DNA from: an uncultured Archangium sp.
GTDB lineage: Bacteria > Myxococcota > Myxococcia > Myxococcales > Myxococcaceae
Direction: 5' to 3'
NCBI GenBank assembly: GCA_946479335.1
Contig: CAMLFP010000004.1
Coordinates: 1-47,289 of the forward strand
Length of the DNA stretch: 47,289 bases
Part shown: in pieces, positions 35,779 through 44,148 of the stretch
How positions within the stretch are numbered: the first letter of the stretch is position 1
How the letters are laid out: each line of letters begins with the position of its first letter
The notes under the pieces: generated by a model
Databases searched by the model: none
What the model was told of the DNA's origin: nothing
Seen by the model: only the letters and a program-made list of their open reading frames with translations
Translations under genes and position numbers: made by a program

Positions 35779-36105
35779 ATGCGTGAGGAGTTGCAGAGCA
35801 GCGAACCAGACGCGGAGGTGCTCCGGGCGCTGCGCGCGGTCATCGACCCCGAGCTGGGCATCGACATCGTGTCGCTCGGGCTCGTCTACGGCGCGACGCG
35901 CGAGGGTGACCGCGTGCACGTGGTGATGACCATGACCAGCCCCGCGTGCCCGCTGGGCGAGGTGATGATGGAAGACGCGAAGGCCGCGGTGACCTCGCTG
36001 GTGCGCGGCGTGCGCGAGGCCGACATCGAGCTGGTCTTCGCCCCGCGCTGGACTCCCGACCGCATGACTCCCGAAGCGAAAGAACAGCTCGGGTTCTCTG
36101 ACTGA
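35779..36105 (+). CDS. DUF59 (MIP18-like) iron-sulfur assembly protein
   Basis: The 108-residue protein has the family core [20 protein letters not shown] and a conserved cysteine in [13 protein letters not shown]. Family members (PaaD, SufT, MIP18) help to assemble or insert iron-sulfur clusters. As first gene of a unit with DUF2249, an NnrS-like protein and a porin, it may repair clusters damaged by NO, which is inference from context. The ATG at 35779 has no Shine-Dalgarno sequence. An in-frame GTG at 35818 closer to the conserved core is an alternative start. Confidence 0.85.
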   Translation: MREELQSSEPDAEVLRALRAVIDPELGIDIVSLGLVYGATREGDRVHVVMTMTSPACPLGEVMMEDAKAAVTSLVRGVREADIELVFAPRWTPDRMTPEAKEQLGFSD

Positions 36106-36132
36106 CCCCCACCCCCAACCAAGGAGCAACAC

Positions 36133-36357
36133 ATGACCACCCTCGACGTCCGCACCATCATTCCCCGTGAGCGCCACCCGCGCATCTTCGACACCTTCGA
36201 CCACCTCGCCCCGGGCGAGAGCTTCGAGCTGATCAACGACCACGACCCCAAGCCGCTGTACTACCAGCTGAAGGCCGAGCGCCCGGGCCTGCTCCGGTGG
36301 GACTACGTCGAGCAGGGGCCGCAGGTGTGGCGCGTGAAGATCGGCCGGGCCGAATGA
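36133..36357 (+). CDS. DUF2249 domain protein
   Basis: The 74-residue protein matches the DUF2249 pattern: [40 protein letters not shown], and a C-terminal [17 protein letters not shown]. The family has a TusA-like fold, lacks a known enzymatic activity, and recurs beside denitrification and NO-response genes, often with DUF59 and NnrS proteins. The ATG at 36133 is preceded by AAGGAG. Its stop overlaps the next start (ATGA). The conserved HDPKPLYYQ and aromatic residues might bind a metal or haem, but I cannot show that. Confidence 0.9.
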   Translation: MTTLDVRTIIPRERHPRIFDTFDHLAPGESFELINDHDPKPLYYQLKAERPGLLRWDYVEQGPQVWRVKIGRAE

Positions 36358-37442
36358 CCTCGGCGCTGGTGAGGCGCGGGCCGCTGCTGGGGCTGGGCGC
36401 GCTCGCGCTCGTCACCGGCGTGTGGGCCGGCCTCACCCGGCTCGGCGCGGCGCCCGCAGGCCCGGCGTCGCCGATGGTGCACGGCCCGCTGATGATCGGC
36501 GGGTTCCTCGGCACCGTCATCTCGCTGGAGCGCGCCGTCGCCGCGCGCGCGCGGTGGGCGATGGCGGCGCCGGCGCGCAGTGGCGCGGGCGCGCTCGCCC
36601 GGTTGGCTGGCGGCGCCCAGGCCGGCGCGTGGCTGCTGGCCGCGGCGAGCGCGCTGGTGGTCGTGGTGCAGCTCCGGGTGTTGCGCGGGGGGGCGGAGCT
36701 GCACCTCGTTGCGCTCGCATTGGCGGCGATCAGCTGGCTGGCGGGCAACGTGCTGCTGGCGCGCGGCGTTCCAGTGTTCGACGTGGTGCCCTTCTGGGTG
36801 GTGTTCCTCGTGGGCACCATCGCCGCCGAGCGCCTCGAGTTGAACCGGTTGCTCCCGCGCAGCCCGCGCACCACGGCGCTCTTCGTCGCGTTGTTTGCGC
36901 TGATGCTGGCGGGCCCGCCGGTGGCGCTGCTGGCGCGAGACGCCGGGCTCCGGCTCTTCGGTGCGGGCGCGCTGGGCCTCTCGGCGTGGCTGTTTCAATT
37001 CGACGTGGCGCGGCGCACGGTGCGGCAGCCCGGCGCGGTGCGCTTCATCGCGGTGTCGTTGCTGACGGGCTACGGCTGGCTCGGCGTGGGCGGGCTGCTG
37101 GCGCTCCTTGCGGGGCACCCGCTCGCAGGCCCGCAGTGGGACGCGCTGCTCCACGCGCTGCTGGTGGGCTTCGTGTTCTCGATGATCTTCGGGCACGCGC
37201 TGGTGATCGTCCCCGCGATTCTGGGCGTGAAGGTGCCGTTTCATCGGCGGTACTACGCGCACCTCGCGCTGCTGCACGCCTCGCTCGCGGTGCGCCTGAC
37301 CGGTGACATCGCCGGCTCGCTGCCGCTGCGGCAGACCGGCGCGTGGCTCAATGCCGCGGCCATCGCGCTGTTCATCATCAGCACTGCGCTGGCGGCGAGC
37401 GACGCGAGACCGTGGTGGCCGCTGGCACGATCCCTGAAGTAG
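36354..37442 (+). CDS. NnrS-like polytopic membrane protein
   Basis: The 362-residue protein has about 12 predicted helices. Motifs include [20 protein letters not shown] near 40-60, [20 protein letters not shown] near 265-285 and [20 protein letters not shown] near 300. Several in-membrane histidines (HGP, HALL, GHAL, FHRR, LLHAS) could bind haem or copper. It resembles NnrS in layout but lacks the WHAHEM signature of the gene at 22574, so it is a distinct subfamily. The ATG at 36354 overlaps the DUF2249 stop. The operon context supports a role in NO or nitrite handling. Confidence 0.75.
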   Translation: MTSALVRRGPLLGLGALALVTGVWAGLTRLGAAPAGPASPMVHGPLMIGGFLGTVISLERAVAARARWAMAAPARSGAGALARLAGGAQAGAWLLAAASALVVVVQLRVLRGGAELHLVALALAAISWLAGNVLLARGVPVFDVVPFWVVFLVGTIAAERLELNRLLPRSPRTTALFVALFALMLAGPPVALLARDAGLRLFGAGALGLSAWLFQFDVARRTVRQPGAVRFIAVSLLTGYGWLGVGGLLALLAGHPLAGPQWDALLHALLVGFVFSMIFGHALVIVPAILGVKVPFHRRYYAHLALLHASLAVRLTGDIAGSLPLRQTGAWLNAAAIALFIISTALAASDARPWWPLARSLK

Positions 37443-37451
37443 TCCGCGGGC

Positions 37452-38846
37452 ATGCTCCGCTCCCTCGCCGCCCTGCTCTGCCTCTGCTCGTTCACCACCC
37501 TCGCGCAAGACGGCGGCGTGGTGCTCACACCCGGCTTCGACACCGTCGCCACGCCGTGGGGCCCGGGGCGCAAGAGCTCCGGTGAGCGGTTCCACAGCGC
37601 CGCCGAGGCGCTCCCCGCCGGGGTGCTGCGCTGGAGCTGGAACGACCTCTCGCTCGCGGTGGGCGCGCAGTACTTCGCGCGCGGCGAGCTGCGCGACAAC
37701 GCCGACTTCCTCAGCGCGTCTCGCGACTTCACCGCGGGCTTCGACCAACGCGCGCGGCTCTCGGTGCGCGCCAGCGCCTGGCAACGGGTCGGCGTGCTGC
37801 TCGAGCTGCAAGACGTGCGCGCCTGGGGCTCGGAGCCGAACACCGTCACGGTGACGCCCAACACCGGGCTGCACCAGGGCTTCGTCGACCTGCGCGCCAC
37901 GTCGTGGCTCGACGTGCGCGTCGGCCGCCAGGAGCTCAGCTACGGCGAAGACCGGCTCATCGGCAACCTCGACTGGGGGCAGGCGGCGCGCGCCTTCGAC
38001 GGCGTCTTCCTCCGCGTCACCGCGTCGCCGCACGTCACCGTCGACGGCTTCGCGATGATGCTCAAGCCGCCCTCCTGGGTGACGCCCGACGCGCAGCCCC
38101 GCTTCCAGAACTCGGGCAGCTACTTCTCGGGGCTGTACCTCCGCGCGCGCTTCGGCGTGGCGGGCTTCGACACCTACGTGCTTGGGCTCTTCGAAGACCC
38201 GGCGTCGGTGACGGCCGGCCGCGTGCCCGACAACAACCGCGCGACGATCGGCGCGCGCGCCTTCGTCAACCTCAAGGGCCTCTCGCTCGTCGGCGAGGGC
38301 GCGTTCCAGACCGGGCTGGTGGGCCCGACCCGCGAGCTGGAGCTGGCGGGCGCGGTGGCCGTGAAGGGCAGCTACACCTTCACCGGCGTGTGGGGCGCGC
38401 CGTACGTGCTCGCGGAGTTCAGCGGTGCGTCAGGCGACGGCACGCCGGGCGACGGCGTCGACCACACCTTCAACCAGCTCTTCCCCACCGGGCACGCGCA
38501 CCTCGGGTACATGGACTACGTCGGTTGGTCGAACGTGGTGTCGGGCCACGGCGCCGTCGGCTTCCGCCCGTGGGGCGCGCACGTGTGGCTCGACGTGCAT
38601 CACTTCCGCTCGTGGGACCCCCGCGGCGCGTGGTTCGCGGCGAGCGGCGCCGTCTTCGCGCCCGCCGACCCCACCCGCACCAACGGGAACATGGGCACCG
38701 AGCTCGATCTCTCCGTCACCGTGCCGCTCTTCGACGTCGTCTCGCTCGCGGGCAACGTGTCGGTCTTCCTGCCCGGCGGCGCCGTGGCCGCGCGGGGGAA
38801 CAACCCGTCGACCTGGGGCTTCCTCTCGCTGCGCACCCAGTTGTAG
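37452..38846 (+). CDS. AlgE-like (alginate export family) outer membrane porin
   Basis: The 464-residue protein has a signal peptide (to about residue 19) and an alternating amphipathic pattern typical of an 18-stranded barrel. The segment VGRQELSYGEDRLIGNLDWG (about 156-175) is characteristic of the alginate-export family, whose members transport various anionic solutes. Ending the DUF59/DUF2249/NnrS-like operon, it is more likely a nitrite or nitrate porin than an alginate exporter, since no alginate genes are here. It starts 9 bases after the previous stop. Its stop codon lies in a perfect palindrome shared with the convergent ECF sigma gene. Confidence 0.85.
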   Translation: MLRSLAALLCLCSFTTLAQDGGVVLTPGFDTVATPWGPGRKSSGERFHSAAEALPAGVLRWSWNDLSLAVGAQYFARGELRDNADFLSASRDFTAGFDQRARLSVRASAWQRVGVLLELQDVRAWGSEPNTVTVTPNTGLHQGFVDLRATSWLDVRVGRQELSYGEDRLIGNLDWGQAARAFDGVFLRVTASPHVTVDGFAMMLKPPSWVTPDAQPRFQNSGSYFSGLYLRARFGVAGFDTYVLGLFEDPASVTAGRVPDNNRATIGARAFVNLKGLSLVGEGAFQTGLVGPTRELELAGAVAVKGSYTFTGVWGAPYVLAEFSGASGDGTPGDGVDHTFNQLFPTGHAHLGYMDYVGWSNVVSGHGAVGFRPWGAHVWLDVHHFRSWDPRGAWFAASGAVFAPADPTRTNGNMGTELDLSVTVPLFDVVSLAGNVSVFLPGGAVAARGNNPSTWGFLSLRTQL

Positions 38847-38856
38847 GCGCGCCTAC
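38843..38856. repeat. Perfect palindrome holding both convergent stop codons
   Basis: GTAGGCGCGCCTAC is a perfect 14-base palindrome. It contains the TAG stop of the porin gene on the plus strand (38844-38846) and the TAG stop of the ECF sigma gene on the minus strand (38853-38855), so both genes end symmetrically. There is no T tract, so it is not a standard terminator. Confidence 0.8.
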
Positions 38857-39530
38857 GTCGCGCTGCCGAGGCGCGCGAACACCCCGTCGACGACGCGATT
38901 GCAGCGGGGGATGGGGAAGGCGAACAGCTCCCTCGTGCTGCCGTCGACCCAGGCGTCGAGGCGCGCGCGCAGCCGCTCATTCGCGCGGAACGTGCGCGTC
39001 CGCACCGTCTCCTCCGACACGGCGAGCGCCTCGGCCGTCTCCGCCACCGAGAAGCCCTCCACCTGACGCATCATGAACACCTCGCGATACCCGTCGGGCA
39101 GCTCGTCGACCGCCCGCTCCAGCACGCCGAACAGCTCGCGCCCGGCGGCGGCGCGCTCCGGGTCACGACCGGCGGCGGGCAGCTCGAGCGGCAACGCCTC
39201 GTTCTCATCGACCGGTGACAGGCGGGCGCGCCGCGTTCGGCTCAACGCCTCGTTGACGCCGATCTGCACCAGCCAGGTCGAGAAGCGGGCGCGGCCCTCG
39301 AAGTTCGCCAGGTTCTCGAACGCGCGCACGTACGCCTCCTGCATCACCTCTTCGGTCTGCACCTCGTCGCGGACGATGGAGCGGATCGCGCGGTACAGCT
39401 TCCCGTTGTGGCGGCGCATCAGCACCTCGAACAAGGGCACGTCGCCGCCGCGCACGCGGCGCACCACCTCCTCGTCGGCGAGCGGTGACGTCATCGGCTG
39501 CAGCCTGTTCGCGGTGTTCATTTCAAGCAT
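38853..39530 (-). CDS. ECF-type RNA polymerase sigma factor
   Basis: The 225-residue protein has sigma region 2 (about 25-90: FEVLMRRHNGKLYRAIRSIV, MQEAYVRAFENLANF, ARFSTWLVQIGVNEALS) and region 4 (about 145-200: AVDELPDGYREVFMMRQVEG, FSVAETAEALAVSEETVRTR). No anti-sigma factor gene is adjacent, so its control is unclear. Three in-frame ATGs (39530, 39521, 39494) compete and none has a good Shine-Dalgarno sequence. Because a TGTAAC-N16-CGTC promoter predicts transcription from about 39536, the shorter forms are also plausible. Confidence 0.92.
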   Translation of the reverse strand: MLEMNTANRLQPMTSPLADEEVVRRVRGGDVPLFEVLMRRHNGKLYRAIRSIVRDEVQTEEVMQEAYVRAFENLANFEGRARFSTWLVQIGVNEALSRTRRARLSPVDENEALPLELPAAGRDPERAAAGRELFGVLERAVDELPDGYREVFMMRQVEGFSVAETAEALAVSEETVRTRTFRANERLRARLDAWVDGSTRELFAFPIPRCNRVVDGVFARLGSAT

Positions 39531-39542
39531 CGGTGAGCGTGC

Positions 39543-39568
39543 GACGAACGGCAGGTCAATGGGTTACA
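39543..39568 (-). promoter_or_regulatory. ECF-type promoter upstream of the sigma gene
   Basis: On the minus strand TGTAAC (39568-39563), a 16-base spacer, and CGTC (39546-39543) match the two-box form of many ECF promoters. Its position suggests that the sigma factor drives its own gene. The predicted start is near 39536. Confidence 0.45.
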
Positions 39569-39617
39569 GGAAAATATTTCATCGCACCGCGGGGGAATTC
39601 TCCCCGATTCTCATAGA

Positions 39618-40703
39618 GTGACCGACTTGATCGCCCCCAGCACCGACCCCAACACGCAAGCGCGCTTCGCGGCCCAACGGCTGGCGTACGCGCCGCTGAT
39701 GTTCCAGGCCTGCCGCGCCCTGCGCGACCTCGGCCTCCTCGAGAAGCTCGCGCAGTCGCGCACCCACGGCCTGACCGCGAAGGAGGCCGTCGAGAAGACC
39801 GGCGTCACCCCCTACGCCGCCGCGCTGCTGCTCGAAGCGGGCCTCGCGTCGGGCCTGTGTGACAGCACCACCACCGGCGAGATTGAGCCGCGCTTCACCA
39901 TCACGCCCATGGGCATGTACTGGCTGCGCGACCCGCTCACGCGCGTGAACGCGGAGTTCAACCACCACGTCTGCTACCACGGCGCGTTCTCGCTGCGGGA
40001 GGCGCTGCTCGAGGGCCGCCCCGCGGGTCTGCCGAGCATCGACACCACCGGCGCCCGCACCGTCTACGAGGCGCTCCGCTCGCTCCCCGAGGAGGTGAAG
40101 CGCGCGTGGTTCGACTTCGACCATTTCTATTCAGACGGCGTGTTCGAGGCGTGTCTGCCGCGGGTGCTCACGCCGGAGGTGCGTCAGCTCGTCGACATCG
40201 GCGCGAACACCGGCCGCTTCGCGCAGCTGGTGCTCGGCCGTTCACCCGACGTGAAGGTGACGCTGGTCGACCTCCCCGGGCAGTTGGCGGTGGCGCAGGA
40301 GACGCTCGCCGAACACCGCACCCGCACCACGTTCGCGCCGACGAACCTGCTCGACCCGCAGGCGCCGCTCCCGGCGGGCGCCGATGCCTACTGGCTCTCG
40401 CAGTTCCTCGACTGCTTCGGCGAAGAGGAGATCGTCTCGATCTTGAGCCGCGTGCGCGCGGCGATGCGCGACGACGCGCGGGTCTTCATCCTGGAGACGT
40501 TCTGGGACCTGCAGCAACACGACGCCGCGCGGTTCTGCGTCATCGGTACGTCGCTGTACTTCGCGTGCATCGCGAACGGGAACTCGCGCATGTACCACTC
40601 GCAGGTGATGACCCGCCTCGCGGCGAAGGCCGGGCTCCGCGTCGTCACCCTGGTGCCCCACCTCGGCGTCTCGCACTCGCTGATGGAGCTGCGCGCGGCG
40701 TAG
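39618..40703 (+). CDS. SAM-dependent methyltransferase (O-methyltransferase-like)
   Basis: The 361-residue protein has an N-terminal helical dimerisation domain with a winged-helix look (about 10-100: GLTAKEAVEKTGVTPYAAAL) and a class I methyltransferase domain. The SAM-binding glycine motif is LVDIGANTGRFAQLVLG (about 191-207), with VTLVDLPGQL as the acidic second strand and SQFLDCFGEEE near the active site. The layout matches small-molecule O-methyltransferases of secondary metabolism, but there is no biosynthetic gene nearby, so the substrate is open. The start is GTG at 39618. Confidence 0.85.
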   Translation: MTDLIAPSTDPNTQARFAAQRLAYAPLMFQACRALRDLGLLEKLAQSRTHGLTAKEAVEKTGVTPYAAALLLEAGLASGLCDSTTTGEIEPRFTITPMGMYWLRDPLTRVNAEFNHHVCYHGAFSLREALLEGRPAGLPSIDTTGARTVYEALRSLPEEVKRAWFDFDHFYSDGVFEACLPRVLTPEVRQLVDIGANTGRFAQLVLGRSPDVKVTLVDLPGQLAVAQETLAEHRTRTTFAPTNLLDPQAPLPAGADAYWLSQFLDCFGEEEIVSILSRVRAAMRDDARVFILETFWDLQQHDAARFCVIGTSLYFACIANGNSRMYHSQVMTRLAAKAGLRVVTLVPHLGVSHSLMELRAA

Positions 40704-40794
40704 CCGCTCATGCCCCGTTTCGCGCGGTTCACCGGGCGCTTTTCCGTCGAAACGCTGACGACGCGATGACGAAGGCCGGGCAAGGTGCCGCGCC

Positions 40795-41439
40795 ATGGAC
40801 ACCGCCCTCCCCGCGCCCGTGAAGCCGCTGCTGCGCGGCGTCTCCCATCAGGTCTCGTTCTTCATCGCGGCGCTGTGCGGCGTGTGGCTGCTCTCGCGCG
40901 CCCAGGGCGCGATGTTCTGGGGGTGCGTGGTGTACCTGCTGTCGCTGTGCGGTCAGTTCGCGATCAGCGCCGCGTACCATCGCCCGACGTGGCAGCCAGC
41001 CGCGCGCCAGTGGTGGCGCCGCGCCGATCACGCCGCGATCATGCTCTTGATCGCCGGCACCGCGACGCCCATCGCGCTGGGCATCGCCAACGGGAAGACG
41101 CTACTGCTGATGGTCTGGGCGGGAGCGACGCTGGGAGTGCTTCGCGCGCTGTTCTGGATTCACGCGCCGAAGTGGGTGGCGACGGTGCTGGCCCTGCTCC
41201 TCGCGTGGATGATGTCTCCGTACCTCGGCGAGCTGCGCACCGGGCTCGGCGCGACGACCGCCGGCTGGCTGCTGGCGGGTGGCGTCCTCTATTCGCTGGG
41301 CGCGCTGGCCTACGCCTTCAAGCGGCCTGACCCGTGGCCGGCGGTCTTCGGGTACCACGAGGTGTTTCACGCGTTCGTGGTGCTGGCCGCGGCGTGCCAC
41401 TTCGTCGCCGTCGCCCGCGTGGTGTTGCAGCTCACGTAG
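40795..41439 (+). CDS. Hemolysin III / AdipoR-like (PAQR) membrane protein
   Basis: The 214-residue protein has seven predicted helices. The family's metal-site residues are visible: GVSHQVSFF, SAAYHRPTWQ, RRADHAAIMLLIAGTATP, and FGYHEVFHAFVVLAAACHF. PAQR proteins bind zinc through such histidines and may have ceramidase-like or lipid-related hydrolase activity; the bacterial role is not settled and the haemolysin name is historical. The ATG at 40795 begins the domain. I see no clear promoter in the 91-base gap upstream. Confidence 0.92.
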   Translation: MDTALPAPVKPLLRGVSHQVSFFIAALCGVWLLSRAQGAMFWGCVVYLLSLCGQFAISAAYHRPTWQPAARQWWRRADHAAIMLLIAGTATPIALGIANGKTLLLMVWAGATLGVLRALFWIHAPKWVATVLALLLAWMMSPYLGELRTGLGATTAGWLLAGGVLYSLGALAYAFKRPDPWPAVFGYHEVFHAFVVLAAACHFVAVARVVLQLT

Positions 41440-41468
41440 GCAGCCGATGCTGGAGCCCAGGGCCGCGC

Positions 41469-42821
41469 TCACGTCTCGTCGGGCTTCTCGCGCGCGAGCC
41501 GGCGCCACAGCGACTTGCGATCGATACCCAGCAGCCGCGCGGCCTGCGACTTGTTGCCACCGACGGCGGCCACCACGCGCGCGACGTAGCGGCGCTCGTT
41601 CTCCGCGAGGGTCACCAGCTCACCGTCGTCGAGCGCGCGCGTGGAGGGCACGGCGCGGGTGAGCTTCTCCGGGAGATCGCCGGGCGTGATGTGGTCGAGC
41701 GACGCGAAGGCCACCGCGCGCTCCATGCAGTTCTGGAGCTCGCGCACGTTCCCCGGCCAGTCGTACGCGAGCAGCTTCTTCGCCGCGTCGACGGAGATCC
41801 CCACCACCCGCTTGCCGCTGCTGCGCGCGAAGCGCTCGAGGAAGTGCTGCGCGAGGAGCAACACGTCGTTCCCCCGGAGCCGCAGCGGCGGGAGGTCGAG
41901 CGTGATGACGTTGACGCGGAAGAAGAGATCTTCACGAAACCGGCCCGCTTCGACCTCGAGCTCCAGCTCGCGGTTGGTGGCCGTCACCAGCCGCGCGTCG
42001 AAGGGCACCTCCACGCTGCTGCCCAGCGGGCGAACCTTCCGCTCCTGCAGCGCGCGCAACAACCTGGGCTGCAACGTCATCGGCAGCTCGGCGAGCTCAT
42101 CGAGGAACAGCGTGCCCTTGTCGGCGAGCGCGAAGAGCCCGGTGTGCGGCGCGTGCGCGTCGGTGAACGCGCCCTTCGCGTGACCGAACAGCTCGCTCTC
42201 CAGCAGGTGCTCCGGCATCGCGGCGCAGTTGACGGCGATGAAGGGCCCGTCGCGCCGCGGGCTCAACTCGTGGAGGCGCCGGGCGGCGAGCTCCTTGCCG
42301 GTGCCCGTCTCGCCGGTGATGAGCACGCTCGCGTCGGAGCTCGCGACCTGCGCGAGGGTCGCCCACAGCCGCTGCATCGGCTGGCTCTCGCCGATGAAGC
42401 GCCCGGGCGCGCCGAGCTCGCGCCTGCGCAACCGCGTCACCTCCGCGCGCAGCGTGCGGTGCGCGGCGGCGCGATCGACGGCGAACACCAGCGCCTCGGG
42501 CTGGAGCGGCCTCGTCACGAAGTCGTACGCGCCGGCGCGCATCGCGTCGATCGCCGTCTCCATCGTGCCGAAGGCGGTGATCACCAGCACCGGCACATCG
42601 GGGCGCGCCTCGGTCACCCGCCGACACAGCTCGAGCCCGCTCATGCCGGGCATGTTGAGGTCGGTGAGCACCACGTCGATCGCCTCCACGCCGAGGAGCT
42701 CCAGCGCGGCGGCGCCCGTGCGCAGGAACGTCACCGTGAAGCCCGCGCGCGTCAACGACGCGGAGGTGAGCCGCCCCATCGCCTCGTCGTCTTCGACCAG
42801 CAGCACCCACGCATTGCGCAT
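41469..42821 (-). CDS. NtrC-family sigma-54 activator (response regulator)
   Basis: The 450-residue protein has a receiver (1-118, D54 in VLTDLNMPG), an AAA+ domain (about 140-375) with Walker A GETGTGKE (170-177), GAFTDA (217-222) and Walker B LFLDE (238-242), and a Fis-type HTH (about 415-445: GGNKSQAARLLGIDRKSLWR). The sigma-54-contacting loop reads GAFTDA, not GAFTGA. The usual signalling lysine of the receiver is arginine (R104, FVTRP). These two variations make its activation mode uncertain. The ATG at 42821 overlaps the kinase stop by 1 base (TGATG). It is the only bacterial enhancer-binding protein in the window. Confidence 0.95.
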   Translation of the reverse strand: MRNAWVLLVEDDEAMGRLTSASLTRAGFTVTFLRTGAAALELLGVEAIDVVLTDLNMPGMSGLELCRRVTEARPDVPVLVITAFGTMETAIDAMRAGAYDFVTRPLQPEALVFAVDRAAAHRTLRAEVTRLRRRELGAPGRFIGESQPMQRLWATLAQVASSDASVLITGETGTGKELAARRLHELSPRRDGPFIAVNCAAMPEHLLESELFGHAKGAFTDAHAPHTGLFALADKGTLFLDELAELPMTLQPRLLRALQERKVRPLGSSVEVPFDARLVTATNRELELEVEAGRFREDLFFRVNVITLDLPPLRLRGNDVLLLAQHFLERFARSSGKRVVGISVDAAKKLLAYDWPGNVRELQNCMERAVAFASLDHITPGDLPEKLTRAVPSTRALDDGELVTLAENERRYVARVVAAVGGNKSQAARLLGIDRKSLWRRLAREKPDET

Positions 42822-43975
42822 CAACGAACGCCCTCGTCACGCGCTGGCGCGGGCAGCAGCACCGTGAAGCGCGCGCCGCCCTCCGGCCGATTGCCAGCGG
42901 TGATGAACCCGCCGTGCTCGCGGATCATTCCGTGCGCGACGGCGAGGCCCAGCCCCGTGCCCTCGCCGATGTCCTTGGTGGTGAAGAACGGCTCGAAGAG
43001 GTGCCGCGCGACTTCCTCGGTCAGGCCGGCGCCGTCGTCGTCGAGCTGGAACGTCACCCACCCCGCCGGCGGCGCGGCGATGTCGTCGGGCGGCGCCTGC
43101 GTCGAGCGCCCCACCGAGCCCCAGACGTGCCCCTTCACCGGCGCGGCGTGGATGGCGTTCACGATCAGGTTCGCCAGCACCTGCTGCAGTTGCCCGGTGT
43201 CGGCCTCCACCAGCTCGGTGGCCGAGGGCGCGATGCAGACGGTGATCTGCTTCTTGTGCGCCAGCGGCCCCAACAGGCTCGCCGAGGCCTGCAGCAGATC
43301 ATTCGCGCTCAGCAGGCTCCGCTGCGGGCGCCCGGCGCGCGCGAAGTCGACCAACTGGCGGATGATGCGCGTCATCGTCGCCGACTGCTCGCGGATGATG
43401 CGCGCCGTCCCCGAGAGCTCGCCGGGCGTCACCGCGCCGGTCTCTATCATCTGCGCGTAGGTGCTCACCACGTTCAACGGCGTCCCCAGCTCATGCGCGA
43501 CGCCCGCGGCGAGCCGCCCGACCGTCGACAGGCGCTCCGCGTGCTGCAGCTGGTTCTGCGTCGCGAGCGTCTTCTCGTGCGCCGCCATCAGCGCGCGCCG
43601 CTCATCGACCAACGCCAACCGCAGGCTGTGCACCAGCAGCGCCGCGAGCAGGAACGTCACCAGCTCGATCACGAAGTTCCACGCCTCGATCGCGATGAAC
43701 CTCCGCGGAGCGTCCGACAGCAGCTTGGTCGACAACCACAACACCGAGCAGCACGTCGCGACTGTGAGCGCGTGCCGCCGGGTGCCGAACCAAGCCGCCG
43801 CCGCGATGGGCAGCAGGTACAGCGCGGTGAAGGCGATGTCGGCGCCGGTCACGTAATCGCCGACGCCCAGCACCCCGACCACCGTGAAGTCGAGCACCGC
43901 GAGGAAGGCGGGCGAGCGCGACTCGAGCCACGTCATCACGCGCTGCACCGGCCAGGGGAACGGCTTCTGGGGCAT
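42821..43975 (-). CDS. Membrane sensor histidine kinase
   Basis: The 384-residue kinase has an N-terminal membrane module of four to five helices (about 22-120) with almost no periplasmic loop, so it probably senses something within the membrane or inside the cell. The phosphoacceptor H161 lies in AAGVAHELGTPLNVV, and the HATPase part shows NLIVNAIHAA, DDGAGL, FEPFFTTK and GTGLGLAVAHGM. It is the likely partner of the NtrC-type regulator, with which it is coupled by a 1-base overlap. The ATG at 43975 is preceded by a partial Shine-Dalgarno sequence. Confidence 0.94.
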   Translation of the reverse strand: MPQKPFPWPVQRVMTWLESRSPAFLAVLDFTVVGVLGVGDYVTGADIAFTALYLLPIAAAAWFGTRRHALTVATCCSVLWLSTKLLSDAPRRFIAIEAWNFVIELVTFLLAALLVHSLRLALVDERRALMAAHEKTLATQNQLQHAERLSTVGRLAAGVAHELGTPLNVVSTYAQMIETGAVTPGELSGTARIIREQSATMTRIIRQLVDFARAGRPQRSLLSANDLLQASASLLGPLAHKKQITVCIAPSATELVEADTGQLQQVLANLIVNAIHAAPVKGHVWGSVGRSTQAPPDDIAAPPAGWVTFQLDDDGAGLTEEVARHLFEPFFTTKDIGEGTGLGLAVAHGMIREHGGFITAGNRPEGGARFTVLLPAPARDEGVR

Positions 43976-44056
43976 GGCCCGCTCGCCTCTTCACCCGCCG
44001 TGCCAGCCCCGCCTGCGCGCACGTGCGTCACGCGGGCTGGGTTGCACCGCCACGCC

Positions 44057-44073
44057 TGTGGCGCCCGGCCACA
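44057..44073. promoter_or_regulatory. Inverted repeat between kinase and receiver genes
   Basis: TGTGGC-N5-GCCACA is a perfect 6-base inverted repeat centred about 68 bases before the transcription start predicted from the sigma-54-like element at 44107. It is a candidate binding site for the NtrC-type regulator encoded next door. Confidence 0.45.
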
Positions 44074-44106
44074 CCCACCGTCGCCCCGTCACGAGCGACA
44101 CAGGCC

Positions 44107-44122
44107 CGGCACGGCGAATGCT
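44107..44122 (+). promoter_or_regulatory. Sigma-54-like promoter of the receiver gene
   Basis: CGGCACGGCGAATGCT matches TGGCACGNNNNTTGCW at 10 of 12 defined positions with exact GG-N10-GC spacing. The predicted start is about 44133, leaving a 16-base leader that contains GGAG (44140-44143) before the ATG at 44149. Confidence 0.55.
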
Positions 44123-44148
44123 CTTGAGCAACGTGCCCCGGAGCCCGC

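Noticed and set aside
37452..38846. Alginate biosynthesis or export locus
   Set aside because: Only the porin family name points to alginate; no alginate synthesis or modification genes are present and the operon is nitrite/NO-related.
43990..44005. Sigma-54 promoter for the histidine kinase (perfect TGGCACG on the minus strand)
   Set aside because: The essential GC of the -12 element is GA, and the predicted start would leave only about 4 bases before the ATG.
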